This document shows positions 11,000-23,345 of a DNA stretch of 64,000 nt, one piece after another (the first letter of the stretch is position 1; each line of letters starts with the position of its first letter). Below the pieces are notes generated by a model that was given only the letters and a program-made list of their open reading frames with translations, searched no databases and was not told where the DNA came from. Both the position numbers and the translations under genes were made by a program. The DNA is from Isoetes taiwanensis (Eukaryota; Streptophyta; Lycopodiopsida; Isoetales; Isoetaceae): NCBI GenBank assembly GCA_021234155.1, contig JAJEKV010000482.1, positions 1-64,000 on the forward strand, read 5' to 3'.

Positions 11000-12740
11000 T
11001 TATATATAAGCAATTACGTTCACTTTTGGAATTAGCTTCTCCAAGTAAAGTACCATAGTCTTCAACAGGTAATCACCCTCATTTATGTCAGGCATGAAGG
11101 ACCTTGGTGTGATGCAGGAATCTGCGTTATTCTTAAAATTCACGTACATGTAAGGCTCAATCAGCAAAGTTGTCCTCATGCTAAATTCAGGATATTTCTC
11201 ATAAACTATTGTCAGTTTTTTGATGTGGCAAAAAGTTCCTTTATTCACTTTCAAAGGATGCACCATCCATTTGAAAAGAAACTTATCCACTAAGGCCCGA
11301 GGAATGAAAGACCTTAGACAGCTAATCATGAGTGATTAGAAGACCATATACCAACAACAAAATGTTCGGTGCATGAACTGAACTGCCCGGCCTGACAGCA
11401 AGAACCTCCTTTCTTGATGGATGAAGTTGGACACCTTCCACCACATCAGGTATTGCTTTAGCCTTTTTGAAAAACTTGTACAGGAAGTCCTCTGGCTCAA
11501 TAACCAAAAGATTCTTGCCAACAACACTAGCACTGTGCAGTGACAACTATTAGAGAAATTATAGCAGTACAACAGGCAGAAAGAAACACACTAGAATCAC
11601 CTTAGTTTCTTAGTTATTAATTTGGATAGAGCTCGTTTGCTGGAGGAAACCTGCTTGGAATTATTGTTAGAAGGAGATTCTTCAACTGATGCCAACTCAG
11701 TTTCTTCCTCTGTGATTGTTTTCTCCACAATATCAGCACATTTGTCAAATTTGGAAACATATTCATCTATATTCTTCAACGTTGTTTCATATTCTTCATC
11801 TATTTCTTGCACATCATTGTCTTCAATTTTGTTAGAAATGTCAACTATAGACTTTGAAATATCCAAACTTGAGCCTGTGCCATTCAAATTATCAAACTAA
11901 ATAAGTACATATAGTAGAAAAAACCAAAGTAGTTATACTTCACAAGAATAACTTGCTTTTCAGTCTTTTACAACATTACTTTGTTCAGCATTGCCTCTCT
12001 TCAAGCTTGAGCTTGTGGAAGATAATAAAGTGCAATCTTCAATGGATTGCATAATTACATCAGGCTCCTCCAAGTCAGCATGTGTGCTTAATGATGGATC
12101 TTGACTCTTTTCAATGGACTGCACTGCACTGTAATTGGGAGCAGATTCCATTGCAGATCTACATGGAAGTCCAATGGACTTGAACCAATTATGAGGCATC
12201 TGGCTCTCACAAGACGGACAAGTTGATCTCTTTGAGAAATATATGTAAGCACAAATTGGATGAAAACTGTGCATGCAATGTGCAACAATGGCTGAGATAC
12301 AAAGTGGGTCATAGGCATATGTACAGTAAGAACAACTTTGTAAACTTTCAAATGCTACGGAAGAGCATTTGGGATGCTCCAAAAATGGAAGGTTGAGTTG
12401 CAATCTAGACATCTTACTTAGAGATGAAGCTATTTCTTTCAACTTCTCCAGCCTTGGTTGGAGTCCATGTTCTTCGTCTTCTACCTATTTAAAAATAAAA
12501 AGAATGATATATGCAAAAAGAAAAAGTATTGAGCACTATGTAATTGCAATGGTCATTAGCAATTATCCCTTTGTGAATTTCCTCCATACTCTTGTATACT
12601 ATTGTCGCCTCCAAAAGTTCCTTTTCCTTGGAAACCAGCATTGATGACAAGAATGTAATGACACTAAAGTGCTCACACCTGGCCTTTGCTGCTTCAATTT
12701 GCTGTTTGCGAAACATAGTACCAATATAACCTGTTAGCAT
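11000..12740 (-). CDS. RING-like zinc-finger protein, multi-exon, function unknown
   Basis: Several minus-strand open segments in order look like exons of one gene. About 12740-12540 is helical and charged (KQQIEAAKARCEHFSVI). About 12442-11960 holds a RING-type finger: CSYC, then CMHSFHPIC, then CPSC. The CMHSFH core resembles the RING-H2 at the C terminus of the HOPS subunit VPS11, but the surrounding sequence does not match well. Then follow an acidic segment (11887-11597), a segment with VEGVQLHPSRKEVLAVRPG (about 11546-11370), and a last segment ending at 11000. Exon borders were not fixed with confidence. It may be a real gene or an old duplicate. The family is not identified. Confidence 0.4.
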
Positions 12741-13097
12741 AATTTGCTAACTGGCAGCTGTTTCCTGCAAACATAGTACCAAATGCTTAACTTGTTAGCA
12801 TTAACTACTGAACTTGCACGACCAAATATGACTGCGCTGTACTTTCTGATGATGCCAAGCCCAAAAATTTCTAGCTTGAAATATCACACTAATAAAGAGA
12901 TGAATCAAAGCGAGATGGAATGCAATCCTCCACACCTGCTACATTTTATTGTCCTCAATATAAAAGCATCAAATGTAATAGAATCAAACCATTTCCACAT
13001 TATTTACCATTCCTAAAGATTTGTCAACAAAGATTAGATGTTTACCACTGAAACAACTTTTCTTGAGTCTGAGAAATTGTTCAGATGAGCAATTTGA

Positions 13098-13366
13098 TCC
13101 GAGCTGTTCACCAAGCAGGGTAATGGGATCTTGATTGGGGCTTTTCTTGAATCTAATGACTGGCAATCGATTGCTTAGAATGGTACAAATAACCGAATTC
13201 GATAATTACTGCTGTGGGAGCAGCACAGTCACAGAATTTGATCCGGCCAGTTAACCAAGCAGGGTAATGGGATCTCGATTGGGGCTTTTGTAGAATCTAA
13301 CGACTGGCAATGATTGTTTAGAATGGTAACAATACCGATTTCGATAATTACTGCTGTAGGAGCAGT
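13098..13366. repeat. Tandem duplication, about 133-bp unit
   Basis: Two adjacent units (about 13098-13230 and 13233-13366) share caagcagggtaatgggatct, gattggggcttttnnngaatctaa and ttcgataattactgctg. They differ by scattered substitutions and short indels, so the duplication is not recent. Confidence 0.85.
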
Positions 13367-13720
13367 GATTGCATCTATCTCCTTCGATACTTTCTTGTCA
13401 CTTGAGTTCAGGGTAAAGCAGAATGGGATGCACATTAAGAGCATGTGCAAGATAGATTTTGAATAAATTCTGAATTGAAGCGCTTCTAGATTGAATTAAG
13501 TTCAAAATTGTGAAACTATGCAAGCTGGTCCTACTATCTGCTGGAATTCTATTGATTGATAGCATTGCATCACGCATACCCAGTGGAATCCCCAGATCCA
13601 GATCCAGGTAGGAATATCTTAAGCCGCCATCCAAGGGCATACAAGATTTTTGATATAAGGGTTGAGTTCGCACTAGTATCATTCCTATCAGTTCGCGACT
13701 CATCTCTTGACACGTGGATT

Positions 13721-14323
13721 TTAGTGGAATATTGGCTCCACGTTGTCACGAAAATGGAGATGGCATTTAGGGCAAGGAACAACCACGGCGATGGCGCGGG
13801 CAACTCTGGTGATTATTATTCTTTCTATTTCTTTTTTGGTTTCTCGATGCTCGTCATGGCGCCAATATTGTTGATTTGATGAGTCGTTTATGGAAACAAA
13901 AAGTGTGTACTTCCCCATCTTGGTGAAGCAAATATCAGCATCAATTTTGACTTGGCCGGATGTGAAGTAGTTTCCGGTACTTCGTTCTTGGGCTAGTTGC
14001 TGGCAGAGTTGGTGGGAAGGAAATGTCGATTGTAGGTGAATTTGAGTTGGGCTTTGCTCTTTGAGGGAGACAATGAAAACAGCCGGGAGTGGTTTGTTAT
14101 TGTAAATGTCTTCATTGTGAAAAATAGAGTAGGAGTTATAGAATTTCAGCCTTTTGCAGTTCCTTTCAGTACATTGCCTTGCTTCTATAAGGACATAGTG
14201 CAAATCTCTTAGTTCTCTGCTTGGATGCTCATAATTGGTATGCTCAGAACGGTTAATCTCAGAACTGGTATGCTCACAACTGCTATGCTTATAACGGTTA
14301 ATGTTTCCAGATGAAAGCCACAT
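13721..14323 (-). CDS. Hypothetical ORF head-to-head with PRP40C
   Basis: A 200-codon open frame from an ATG at 14323. The N-terminal part has short repeats (CEHTS, SEINRSEHTN, YEHPSREL), and CPKCHLHFRDN lies near the C terminus with one CxxC and one His pair, too little for a zinc-finger call. No known family is recognised. The start is about 415 bp from the PRP40C Met codon on the other strand, so the two could share a promoter region, but an ORF of this length can also arise by chance in this sequence. Confidence 0.25.
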   Translation of the reverse strand: MWLSSGNINRYKHSSCEHTSSEINRSEHTNYEHPSRELRDLHYVLIEARQCTERNCKRLKFYNSYSIFHNEDIYNNKPLPAVFIVSLKEQSPTQIHLQSTFPSHQLCQQLAQERSTGNYFTSGQVKIDADICFTKMGKYTLFVSINDSSNQQYWRHDEHRETKKEIERIIITRVARAIAVVVPCPKCHLHFRDNVEPIFH

Positions 14324-14738
14324 AGAAAATTCTTGGTGAAGCACAGTTTTTATCACTTGTTTGTAGACAAGGCATCAGGATTATAGGCCTCTTTCAATAC
14401 TTGATGGCTGTATGCAAAAGAACGGAAACATGGAAACTATTTTGTTATGTTTCATTTTGAACTTGTTATTTTGAGTTGCCATCTACTAATTGCTGATTTG
14501 GTATTAGTTTCACCTCATTGACAAAGACAAAAGATCTATCCGTTAGCTGCTGAGGAGAGCCTAGACTGGACAATGCTAAGAACAATGAAAAGACATAACT
14601 GATGTCTTAGATGTGGCTGACACATTCCCAATTGAAGGCATGGTCATTTCCCTTGTTTTGAATTGCTATTATCCATTTGTCTTAGTCTGCAGTTTCTAGC
14701 ACGAAGTGACTAGATATGCTTCTCTTTTGATGCAGGTT

Positions 14739-17700
14739 ATGGCAAGTCCACCTCTACCACCTGGTCAACCTTGTCAGAGTTCAGCTTTTAGCCATGCCGG
14801 CCACAATACTGGGCATGTACCTTCAACACCAATTCAGCTTGGTACAAATACATCATCCTCTGCACAGTCTCACCCTCCACAATCCCCTGGTCATTCTAGT
14901 CCTGGCGTATCAACCTCTTGCCAACCTGGCACTAACCTTCCCCCTCCCATGCATTCAGCTCCCAGTCAGTCATGGCCCGGTCTGTCTTGCCAGGCTCCTT
15001 TACCTCATCTTGCTAATACTCAAACCAATCCTAACATTCTGCCTTCAAGCCAGCCCACCTCCGCTACCTCTGTACCTGGACAGCACGGTCCTAACGTTTG
15101 TTCCCCTTCTCAATCCACATCTGGTCAACCGAGTCTATTGCCTTCCCCTGCTCGCCCTTATATGCCACCTCCTAATTTGTTGCCTTCTTCTGGTAGCCTG
15201 CCCCCGTTAAGCATGCCACCTGCATCTCTCAACGTTCCATCTTCACAACCTGGTTCTGGCTTTGTAACGGGTGTTGCTTTTCGTTCACCCCCAGGCTTAG
15301 GAGCTCCTGGAACTATGTCAATGCCTGTTGGTGGCAGGCCATCTGGAGATCTTCCGGGACGACCTACTATGCTTACTACTATCTCTGGTCCTCCAAGTGT
15401 TCCCCAAGCAATAGGAAATGCACAGTCTTCTTATTCCTCTTTTCCTGCTGCACCCCCGGTTGTTAATCCACAGGGTTCATGGATGGCTCCACCGCGGATG
15501 CCATTTCCTATGTATCCTCCATCATTTACCATGCAGTTTTCAGTAACACAGCAGGCAGCAAATTCACAGGATGGAACATCTAGTGCAACACAGACCCAAA
15601 CTACGAGTGGTGTTGGCTACCGGTCGTTAGGAACCCAAGGAAACTTGGGACCTCCAGGTGTGCCAGGAGAAGTAGTAACGGGTGCTGGCAACTCTTTACG
15701 ACCTTGGTCAGAACAGATGCCAAATATAACTGGGGCACCCGCTGGTCCAGCAAAAGATCTCTTGGATGAATCTGATGACTTACTAATGTCATCAGTACCA
15801 GCACATACAAGAGTTGAAGACGATTCAGCAAATGATGTGGCTGACTTAGATTCGTGGACTGCGCACAAAACTGAGGATGGTACAATTTATTATTACAATT
15901 CTATTACTGGTCTGTCTACATATCAGAGGCCTGCTGGATTTAAAGGCGAGGTATGATCAATTACAAACATGTTTCTCACCTTGTTCAATAATGGAATGCT
16001 TAGTGTTCATATTTTGGTTTGACAGCCCGATAAAGTAGCATCTCAGCCAACTGCAGTTGCTTGGTAAGATGAGTTCTCTAGTTTGATTGAAGTGGTCTTG
16101 GACACTGCATTTTTGCGAGCTGTCAGTTACTAACGTGTTTTACAGGGAACGTTTGGTGGGAACCGACTGGGCATTGGTGACAACGAATGATGGCAAGAGA
16201 TATTATTACAATACAGTTTCTCAGGTTTGCCTTTGTGGCTAATGTTACAAAACATACATGTTTCTCTTGGCTTGGCTGGGTTGTCGATAAACTCAATTCT
16301 TTAAGTTAATGCACCACTTTTCTTTTAACAAGTAACTGACACTACAAGCTTTTCCTAACTCCACTTTTGCGTGTTGCATTAAGTCTACCCAGTATTTCGA
16401 GTTGATATTTCAGCACTTCCATTTATTTGTTTGGGCCATATTTCTTTGTTTAGATGCATTTAACTGATTGCTTCAACATATGCAAGTTTATATGGCGCTG
16501 TAATAGCTACAGATTGTTTCATTCCTGTAAGAAGTTCTTGTGCAGAGTTCCCACTTCCTTCGGGGTCAGGTGATACCTTCGAGTATTTATGATAAGATGA
16601 TAATATTAATGGTTCATTGAGAGATTTGTTTCTGTAACTGAGCGTCTGAACAACCAACTTATACAGAGAAATGCAGTTAAAGCGTCGCTGTGATATTTTT
16701 AAGCACAAGGCTTGATGATTACTCAGCAGCTTTTAAGAACAATTGACTGCATAAAGGTGAGACCTTGAAGTTTCAAAATTCTTCAAAATGAAGGGAACTT
16801 TCTTCCAGTCTTCAAGATGAAGTATTCTTGCTGTGTCTGAAGTTACATTAAGGAAAAGGTGGGACATTTTTCATATAGGTGTGGAAACTGGCCAAATTTC
16901 TTTGCTGCGCAAAGGAAAGTTCTGATTGTCCCTTAAAACATCTCTTTTGTATACCTGCCGTCAAGACTGGTGACACTATTAAGACAGATAATACAATTTG
17001 CTGGTGATCTAATATAGTGGGATAAGAAGATATGTGGCCAGACAACTAGGATTGTCCTTGGCAGAGTACACTTGCTGGATCTTTTAGTTCTGTTTTGCAT
17101 TTACAATTATTTGCATCACTCATTTGCATTTTAAAATTCTTGGATTTCTCATTGGACTGACATATGAATAAAAAAGGACGAGTAGTTGAGCAAACAAAGC
17201 TGTGCCCACCTTTTATTTTCCCGTTTCTTCATTTCTAACCAACCCTCTGCATGCTTGGTTATAGAATCTAAATTTTGATAGTATTTGTCTTCATATTAAA
17301 ATATTAGAAAATTTGCAGGTAACAAGCTGGCAAGTTCCTATTGAGATTCAAGAAATGCGCAGGAAGCAACATGAAGAGCAAAGGGCTATTGCTGAATCTG
17401 TGTCTGCTGCTCCAGGAGCTGAGAAAAGCACAGTATCATTTACTCTGAATGTGCCTGCTGCAGTTTCCGGTGGTCGCGAATCTTTGGGCTATAAAAGCGT
17501 AGTTTCTGCTAGTTTGGATTTAATCAAGAAGAAATTACAAGATCCAGGATCTCTTTCATCTATGCCCACCATTCCCAACAATTCAAATGTAACTACTGCT
17601 GGGAATGGTACAAGTACTGATGTTGGTAATGGTACTGTAGACGCCAGCAAAGAAAAACCCAAAGGGAATGGTGATGCATCATCTTCAGAGTATTCTGACA

Positions 17701-19727
17701 GTGAGGAGGAAGCCCCCACAAAAGAGGAACGTGTTGCTCAATTTAAGGTAGCGGTTTTCACCAATTGTCTGCTATTTTTTAGATGTTTCACATTGGATTG
17801 GTAACTTTCCCGAACATTGATTACTATGAATTGATATGATGCTTGTATCTATTTAAAGGAGATGTTGAAGGAAAAGGGTGTCGCACCTTTTTCAAAATGG
17901 GAAAAGGAGCTTCCAAGAATTATATTTGATCCTCGTTTCAAGGTTCATTCCCTTGTCAATATTTTTTTTCGGATTTATTTATATTTATATACTGCATTAA
18001 TAATTTAATAAGCTTATGTCCATTTGTAATTGTGAGACGATTTTCACGTTGGTCCTGGGAGTCATGGGATCTTACTATTGCTAGTTGTGCAGGCTATACC
18101 AAGTCATACGGAACGTAGATCCATATTTGATCACTATGTACGGACTCGTGCTGAAGAGGAACGCAAAGAGAAGAGGGCTGCACAGAAGGCGGCTATTGAA
18201 GGGTTTAAGCAAATATTGGAGGAAGCTATAAAAGTATCTTTTAGCTTTGAAATAGGAATGGGATTACTGATTCTGCTTATTAAGCATCCCATTTTGTTGT
18301 AGGATATTACTCACAGCACAACATATGAAAATTTTGCAAAAGCATGGGCCCATGATCCACGGTTTGAGGCACTCGATCGGAAGGATAGGGAGGCCCTGCT
18401 TAATGAGAGGTTATACTGCTTATAATCTGTAGAACTGTAGACTGTAGTTAGCGCACATATTGTTTTTCCTATAGTTGAACTCGTTAACGAGGATCTTAAA
18501 ATGCAAGAGAGTTTCTACTGTGTGCAGAGTCTTGCCATTGCGTAGAGCAGAAGAAGAAAGGTGCAGAGTGCTGCATGCTGCTGCTGTATCAGAATTTCAA
18601 TCAATGCTTCAGGAGAAGACTGATATCAATGCAAGCAGTCGCTGGTCAAAAGTACGGTTATTTTCGTTGATGCAAGGTTGGATTGAAATGCGTTCTAGTT
18701 ACATTTATTGAAGTTCATCTTATTAGACCTAGGAAGGAAGCAGATTATATAGTCAACTTATCTTTATGTGGAGGAATGCCAGACCCCTAAGCTTTTCAAT
18801 TTTGCAGGTTAAGGAAGTGCTACGCCATGATTCGAGATATAGGGCGATTAAACATGAGGAAAGGGAGGGCCTTTTTAATGCTTATGTTGCACAAATTCGA
18901 GCTGTAGAGCAAGAAGCTGAGAGGGCTGCTAGAGTGAAAAGAGAGGAAGAAGTGAGAACCACTATTCTTACATGTATTTTTCCTCTTGGAGTCTGACCAC
19001 TAGTATGCAGGAAAAGCAAAGGGAGAGAGAGCGTGAAATGCGGAAGAGAAAAGAGCGTGAAGAGCAAGAATTAGAGAGGATGAAGGCAAAAGCCCGTCGA
19101 AAGGATGCTGTTGGCGCATATCAGGCTTTATTAACCGAGAAAATCAAAGACGCGGAGGTAAGTGTTTTGTCAGCTCTTATGATTGAAATTTCATCACTAA
19201 TGCTGGAATTTTGCAGGCATCTTGGACTGAAAGCAGGTCAAAATTGGAGAAGGACCCTTCTGGACGAGGCGCAAACCCAGAATTAGATTTGACAGATAGA
19301 GAGAGACTTTTTCGGGATCATGTTCGTGACCTTTTTGAGGTACTGATTTCGATCATTCTTAAGGATTGATATGTTTCATTATTTCTGTTATCTTATTATT
19401 GTCATGTTTTAGCATTACGTACGGGAGTATAAAGCCCTGCTTGCAGAGATATTTACTCCAGAAGTGGTGGCCAAACATCAGAATGAAGGTAGGAACGTCC
19501 TGGCATCATGGTCAGAGGCACGAAAATTATTGAAAGCAGATTCCAGATATGGGAAGACGCCTAGGCGAGAAAAGGAGCATTTATGGGAGCGATATGCAGA
19601 AGGTATGTTGCGTAGATTAAAGGCTAGTGCACCAAATGCAAAGGAGGAGAAAGTTGATGCGAAAATGACAACTGTCGATGGGACTGGACGGTCCCCTGGA
19701 TTAAAACGAAGCCACAGTAGGAGGTAG
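14739..19727 (+). CDS. PRP40C: Pre-mRNA-processing protein 40C (WW-FF splicing factor)
   Basis: Twelve exons stay in frame for 980 codons: 14739-15950, 16026-16063, 16146-16224, 17319-17747, 17859-17942, 18093-18233, 18303-18409, 18528-18651, 18808-18951, 19011-19157, 19217-19339, 19413-19727. All introns are GT-AG. The first 370 residues are Pro/Ser/Gln-rich. WW1 (about 379-405) reads DSWTAHKTEDGTIYYYN; WW2 spans the short exons (about 417-455: TDWALV, GKRYYYN, SWQVP). Five FF domains fill the rest (about 590-960), for example FSKWEKELPRIIFDPRF and WSEARKLLKADSRY, with a charged RERE-type helix between FF3 and FF4. Prp40 proteins bind the RNA polymerase II C-terminal domain and U1 snRNP partners in the nucleus. 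The Met lies 3 bases into an exon after a TTTTGATGCAG acceptor, so further 5' exons are possible. Confidence 0.93.
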
Positions 19728-20136
19728 TATGTCTCTTGAGGTGCTCATTGACCATGTAGTTGAAGTCAATAGAACCTGGTGGTAACATGAAACTTGGTAC
19801 CACCATGTCAGAGACAGATCATTTCGATGCCAAAGTGTTGCATTGTGGAGTGTTTATACGTGCAAATACTTTTGTACACTTTGCATCGAGAAGGAAATAT
19901 TAATATTACAGCCATCTGGTGGATAGTATTTTAAGTCCTGTATGTGATTGCTGGATGTATTCCTGCGTGAGCTAACCATTATGGGGAAGAGAATTTTATT
20001 TACGCATTCTTAATGTATTCAGGCAGTCTGTATAATGTTGCCGACAAGGTTTTGTTTGGGGGTCTTCCTATTTAACGATGGGCTTTCCTACAGCACCACA
20101 AAGGTTAAATTTGCGTGGTTGGTTTATGTATTAGAT

Positions 20137-20246
20137 AATCAATGGCTGGAGGATATTGTGCCAGGCTCCGCCAGCTGAGGCGGTGCACGAGCCGTGAGTG
20201 CGCCGCCGAGCCACACAACTGGCGCAATATCTGAGAGCCGTTGATT
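20137..20246. repeat. Small foldback element with GC-rich loop
   Basis: Arms of 29 bp (20137-20165 against 20218-20246) pair at about 23 positions. Both begin taatcaa, and the centre is a GC-rich loop of about 52 bp containing further short palindromes. The form suits a MITE-like insertion. Confidence 0.65.
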
Positions 20247-20254
20247 AACAAACG

Positions 20255-20979
20255 TAATGAATAGATGGTTCAAATTACGAACCATATAATGCCACGTGGC
20301 AGGGAAGTTGGCGGCTATGGCAGCAACAGACTGTAAATCTTAGAAATGCAAGCTTGAGAACTGATGACTCCCACTTCAATAATGCAAGAAATGCTTCTGA
20401 GATGCTAGCTACAGAGCAAAAATTTGTCTTCTAAATGCTGGCTCTGGAACTTATTCTTGGAGATTTTGGCTATCGATATAGATCAATGGATGAAGGAAAT
20501 CGGTCGTTAATGGCAAAAGACAGAGATGGTTGAAGCACCCGATTAATGTGGTCTTGCATTGGGGAGCTTATGGGCAGGGCATGAGGGTCCGGAATCTGAA
20601 CAAACCCTTTCAAATAGAAACATCAAGAAAAGCAAGAAAAGTGTCTACAGCCTATACAAATGGATATGTTTCCTTTTGAGAGATCTTATAGCTCGAAATG
20701 GGTCATTAGAGATCTCAAAATGAATCTTGCAAAACCTGAATCATTGGAGATTGTGCAACTTAAATCTCGCAAAAATGGCCTCTAACAGGACAAGGCCGGA
20801 TAGAAGAAAAAATTACCAAGAACAGAGCACCAGGCGGAGTGGAACAGGTCGAAGAACAAAGGTAGGAGAGCAGAGCACCAGAGGGTGATGAGCGGCGGGG
20901 CGCCGCTCAACAAAAAGGCTAATTTTATGCCTTATAAAATTGATGGAATATGACAGTAATTTGAACCATCTATTCATTA
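20255..20979. repeat. Exact 24-bp inverted repeat flanking 0.68 kb
   Basis: Positions 20255-20278 and 20956-20979 are exact reverse complements (they begin taatgaatagatggttcaaa). The enclosed 677 bp have no recognisable ORF. This is likely a non-autonomous DNA transposon or its remnant. No clear target-site duplication was found at the outer edges. Confidence 0.7.
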
Positions 20980-21330
20980 CTATAGTTGTTTTTTTATTTA
21001 ACTTGGTTTTTCTTGCTTTGGCTATTTCGCTCGGTGATAAATCCTTTTGAGCGACAAATTTAAAATTAAGCAATATCTTTTTGCAATTTACAATTCTTAT
21101 CGTGCTGGAGAACCTTATTTTCCAGAATCACAATGAATAATCTTAATTTAACAATCCAGGTACTATGTCATGAGTACTTATCACATACAACGTACGATTC
21201 TTCGAGATTGAACACAATTAAGTACCATACATATGTCGTGGACGTCGCTGGATTGGGCTTAGATTTCATGTAGGGCACCATGTTTATGGACCTCATCATG
21301 ATCTAGAAGAGCTCCTTTTTGGGTTCCCCC

Positions 21331-21653
21331 CACACACCGTCAGTACGTGCCCTGGGGTCGTACATTCAGGAGGTACTGGACCTGCGAGGTCACCTTTGCC
21401 CCCGCCTGGCTGCTCGCTGATTAGGCACTGCGGGTGCGGTGCATGACTGTATATATTTGGGTGTTTCTGCATTTTGTATGTTAGTTTGTCAGCAGGCTGA
21501 TTGCTGCCACGGTTTTTCCCTCGAAAACCCTTCGGGGCGGGGGTTTTTTAATCCGGGCAGTAATCCGCTTGCTGCGTTTTTGTATTGGGTCCCATAGACC
21601 GATTGATCTCCGTGGACGATAAAAGTACCTTCCTTCCTTCCTTCCTTCCTAGA
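21331..21653 (+). mobile_element. LINE-B copy 1 (5'-truncated, TTCC tail)
   Basis: It begins inside the last codons of ORF2 (RALGSYIQEVLDLRGHLCP, stop TAG at about 21421) and continues through the whole 3' untranslated region, with the hairpin ccctTTCGggg-type core near 21526-21535, to a (TTCC)n tail at about 21632-21651. Severe 5' truncation is normal for LINEs. It matches the copy at 56.3-57.2 kb almost base for base in the shared part. Confidence 0.88.
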
Positions 21654-21750
21654 TGGGCAATCCCTTGCTTATGTGGATTTTTGGTATATTCTAGTATGTG
21701 CCAGCATATGCTTAAAATATGCCGAAAACTGCTCCAAACTTGTTGTAACT
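21654..21750 (+). repeat. MITE-like repeat M, copy 1
   Basis: The segment gggcaatcccttgcttatgt followed by a stretch with repeated tatgcc-type words (tatgtgccagcatatgc) recurs at about 33985-34095 (reverse) and 48290-48400. It starts directly at the LINE-B tail. Confidence 0.6.
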
Positions 21751-22768
21751 TGTAAATTGTCGGCCGCCCCTGTTGCTGGGTTGCTGCTGTGCAAATCGGC
21801 TAATCGGCACCGCCATGCTGCAAATCTTTCCCAAAAAATCTATTCCAAAGGGGACAACAAAAGCTCCATGAAAGAATCAGCTGCTTGCAAGCTGCTGGAA
21901 TAAGTGAAAAGCTTACCAAATTTTCGTCATCCATTTTCAACGGGAATGTCTTGCATGGAAACTAAACCTGCCTTTATCGAGGTTTTCTTAAGCAGATAAC
22001 TTATAAATGGGTTATCAGCGTTGCATTAGTGTTGCATTAGATGTCCAATTGTTGGTGTTTGTGTTTCTCGCTATAGCCTTCCATGGGAAGCATAATAACG
22101 ATCCGTGGCCCTTTTCTGATGGTAAGTTCTACAAGCCTTAACTACTAGCATCTACTTCTTGAAGTTTTCCAAGTTCTTTTTTGTTGTTGAAGCCTGCCAG
22201 TTAGTCAATCTTAATTTAGACCACCGTATATAGACATGCATTCTATTAATCATCTTTTCTTTTGTGGCTTTCACATTTAAACACGCCAACAACAGCAGAT
22301 AAATAGAGATCATGAGTCTTAGGTGATACTATCCAGCTTGTTGTCTTCATTATTCAGCAAAAACTACTTAAGTACTTTGAAATCTAGAATTGAACCACCA
22401 ATACAGCATCCTAGTTGGATACATTTAGTGAATATCACTTTAACCAACATAGACATGCATGCACATCAAAGGGTTTTGCTGTAGCATGCAATATAGAAAA
22501 TTATTTTGATTTCTGTCCATCTAGTAGTTAATAATATTTTCAAGCAAGATCATCTTCCTTGGTGTAAAGGTGGGCCTTTATACTTTCTTTTTTCCTCATT
22601 CTGTTTTCCCCAATTTTTTGTACTATTTCTTTGTTCTCTTGCAAATGAGTTTGTAATCGTTGTAAAAAATTAAATATGCAGGTCGACATTTGTAGAGTGT
22701 AGGAAACTAAGCCAAAGGGATGGACAGAGTAATTTTTTGTGTATTACCAAATCCTTCAAATAAATCCT
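21751..22768. other. No gene seen
   Basis: AT-rich, with no ORF of interest and no recognised repeat. It carries short polypyrimidine runs only. Confidence 0.55.
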
Positions 22769-23345
22769 TAACACAACCCAACACATAACAACCAACACAT
22801 AACAACCATTGACATTAACAACCAACACATAACTACCATTGACATTAACAACCAACACATAACTACCATTGACATTAATTAACACAACCATTGGGTCCAA
22901 CACATTTAAATTAAAATCCCCCTTAAACCCCCTTTGGTTTGGGTGCATATTCACACGGGGGGTGAAAATCTTTATCGAGAAGTTGGATAGGCATATTCAC
23001 CCTTTTTATTGCTTAATCTATACCCATGTCAAAGTTCCTCGTTTTGGGGTATGCAAGTACAAATTTTGTTATACTATATAACAAGAGCACAAAATACTAT
23101 AAGATTTTGAATACTATATGGTGTTGATTTTGTAAATTGCAAAATACAATTATAAGGGCTTTCGGCGCCCCCACTTAACAAATTTAGTGAATATGCACCC
23201 AAACCAAAGGGGGTTTAAGGGATTTTTAATTTAAATGTGTTGGACCCAATGGTTGTGTTAATTAATGTCAATGGTAGTTATGTGTTGGTTGTTAATGTCA
23301 CGGGGTTGTTATGTGGCAAAGATGTTATGTGTTGGGGTGTAATTT
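22769..23345. mobile_element. Long-arm foldback element F, copy 1
   Basis: Left arm about 22769-22955 and right arm about 23184-23345 are near-perfect inverted copies. The innermost arm words are gggtgcatattcac and its complement; further out come ggtttaaggggg-type and ttggacccaatggttgtgtt words. The left arm also has about three tandem copies of a 30-bp unit containing ccaacacataactacc. There is no transposase ORF. Related copies lie at 26441-26845 and 61773-62165. Confidence 0.8.

Larger units (their letters stand above)
19728..21330. other. PRP40C 3' region, then repeat sequence
   Basis: The first 200-300 bases after the stop are AT-rich and suit a 3' untranslated region. Beyond about 20130 the interval is taken up by the two inverted-repeat structures listed separately. 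No further coding sequence is seen. Confidence 0.55.

Noticed and set aside
15601-15885. Minus-strand ORFs opposite PRP40C exon 1
   Set aside because: They are shadows of the Pro/Ser-rich coding sequence on the plus strand, which has the WW domain and splice sites.
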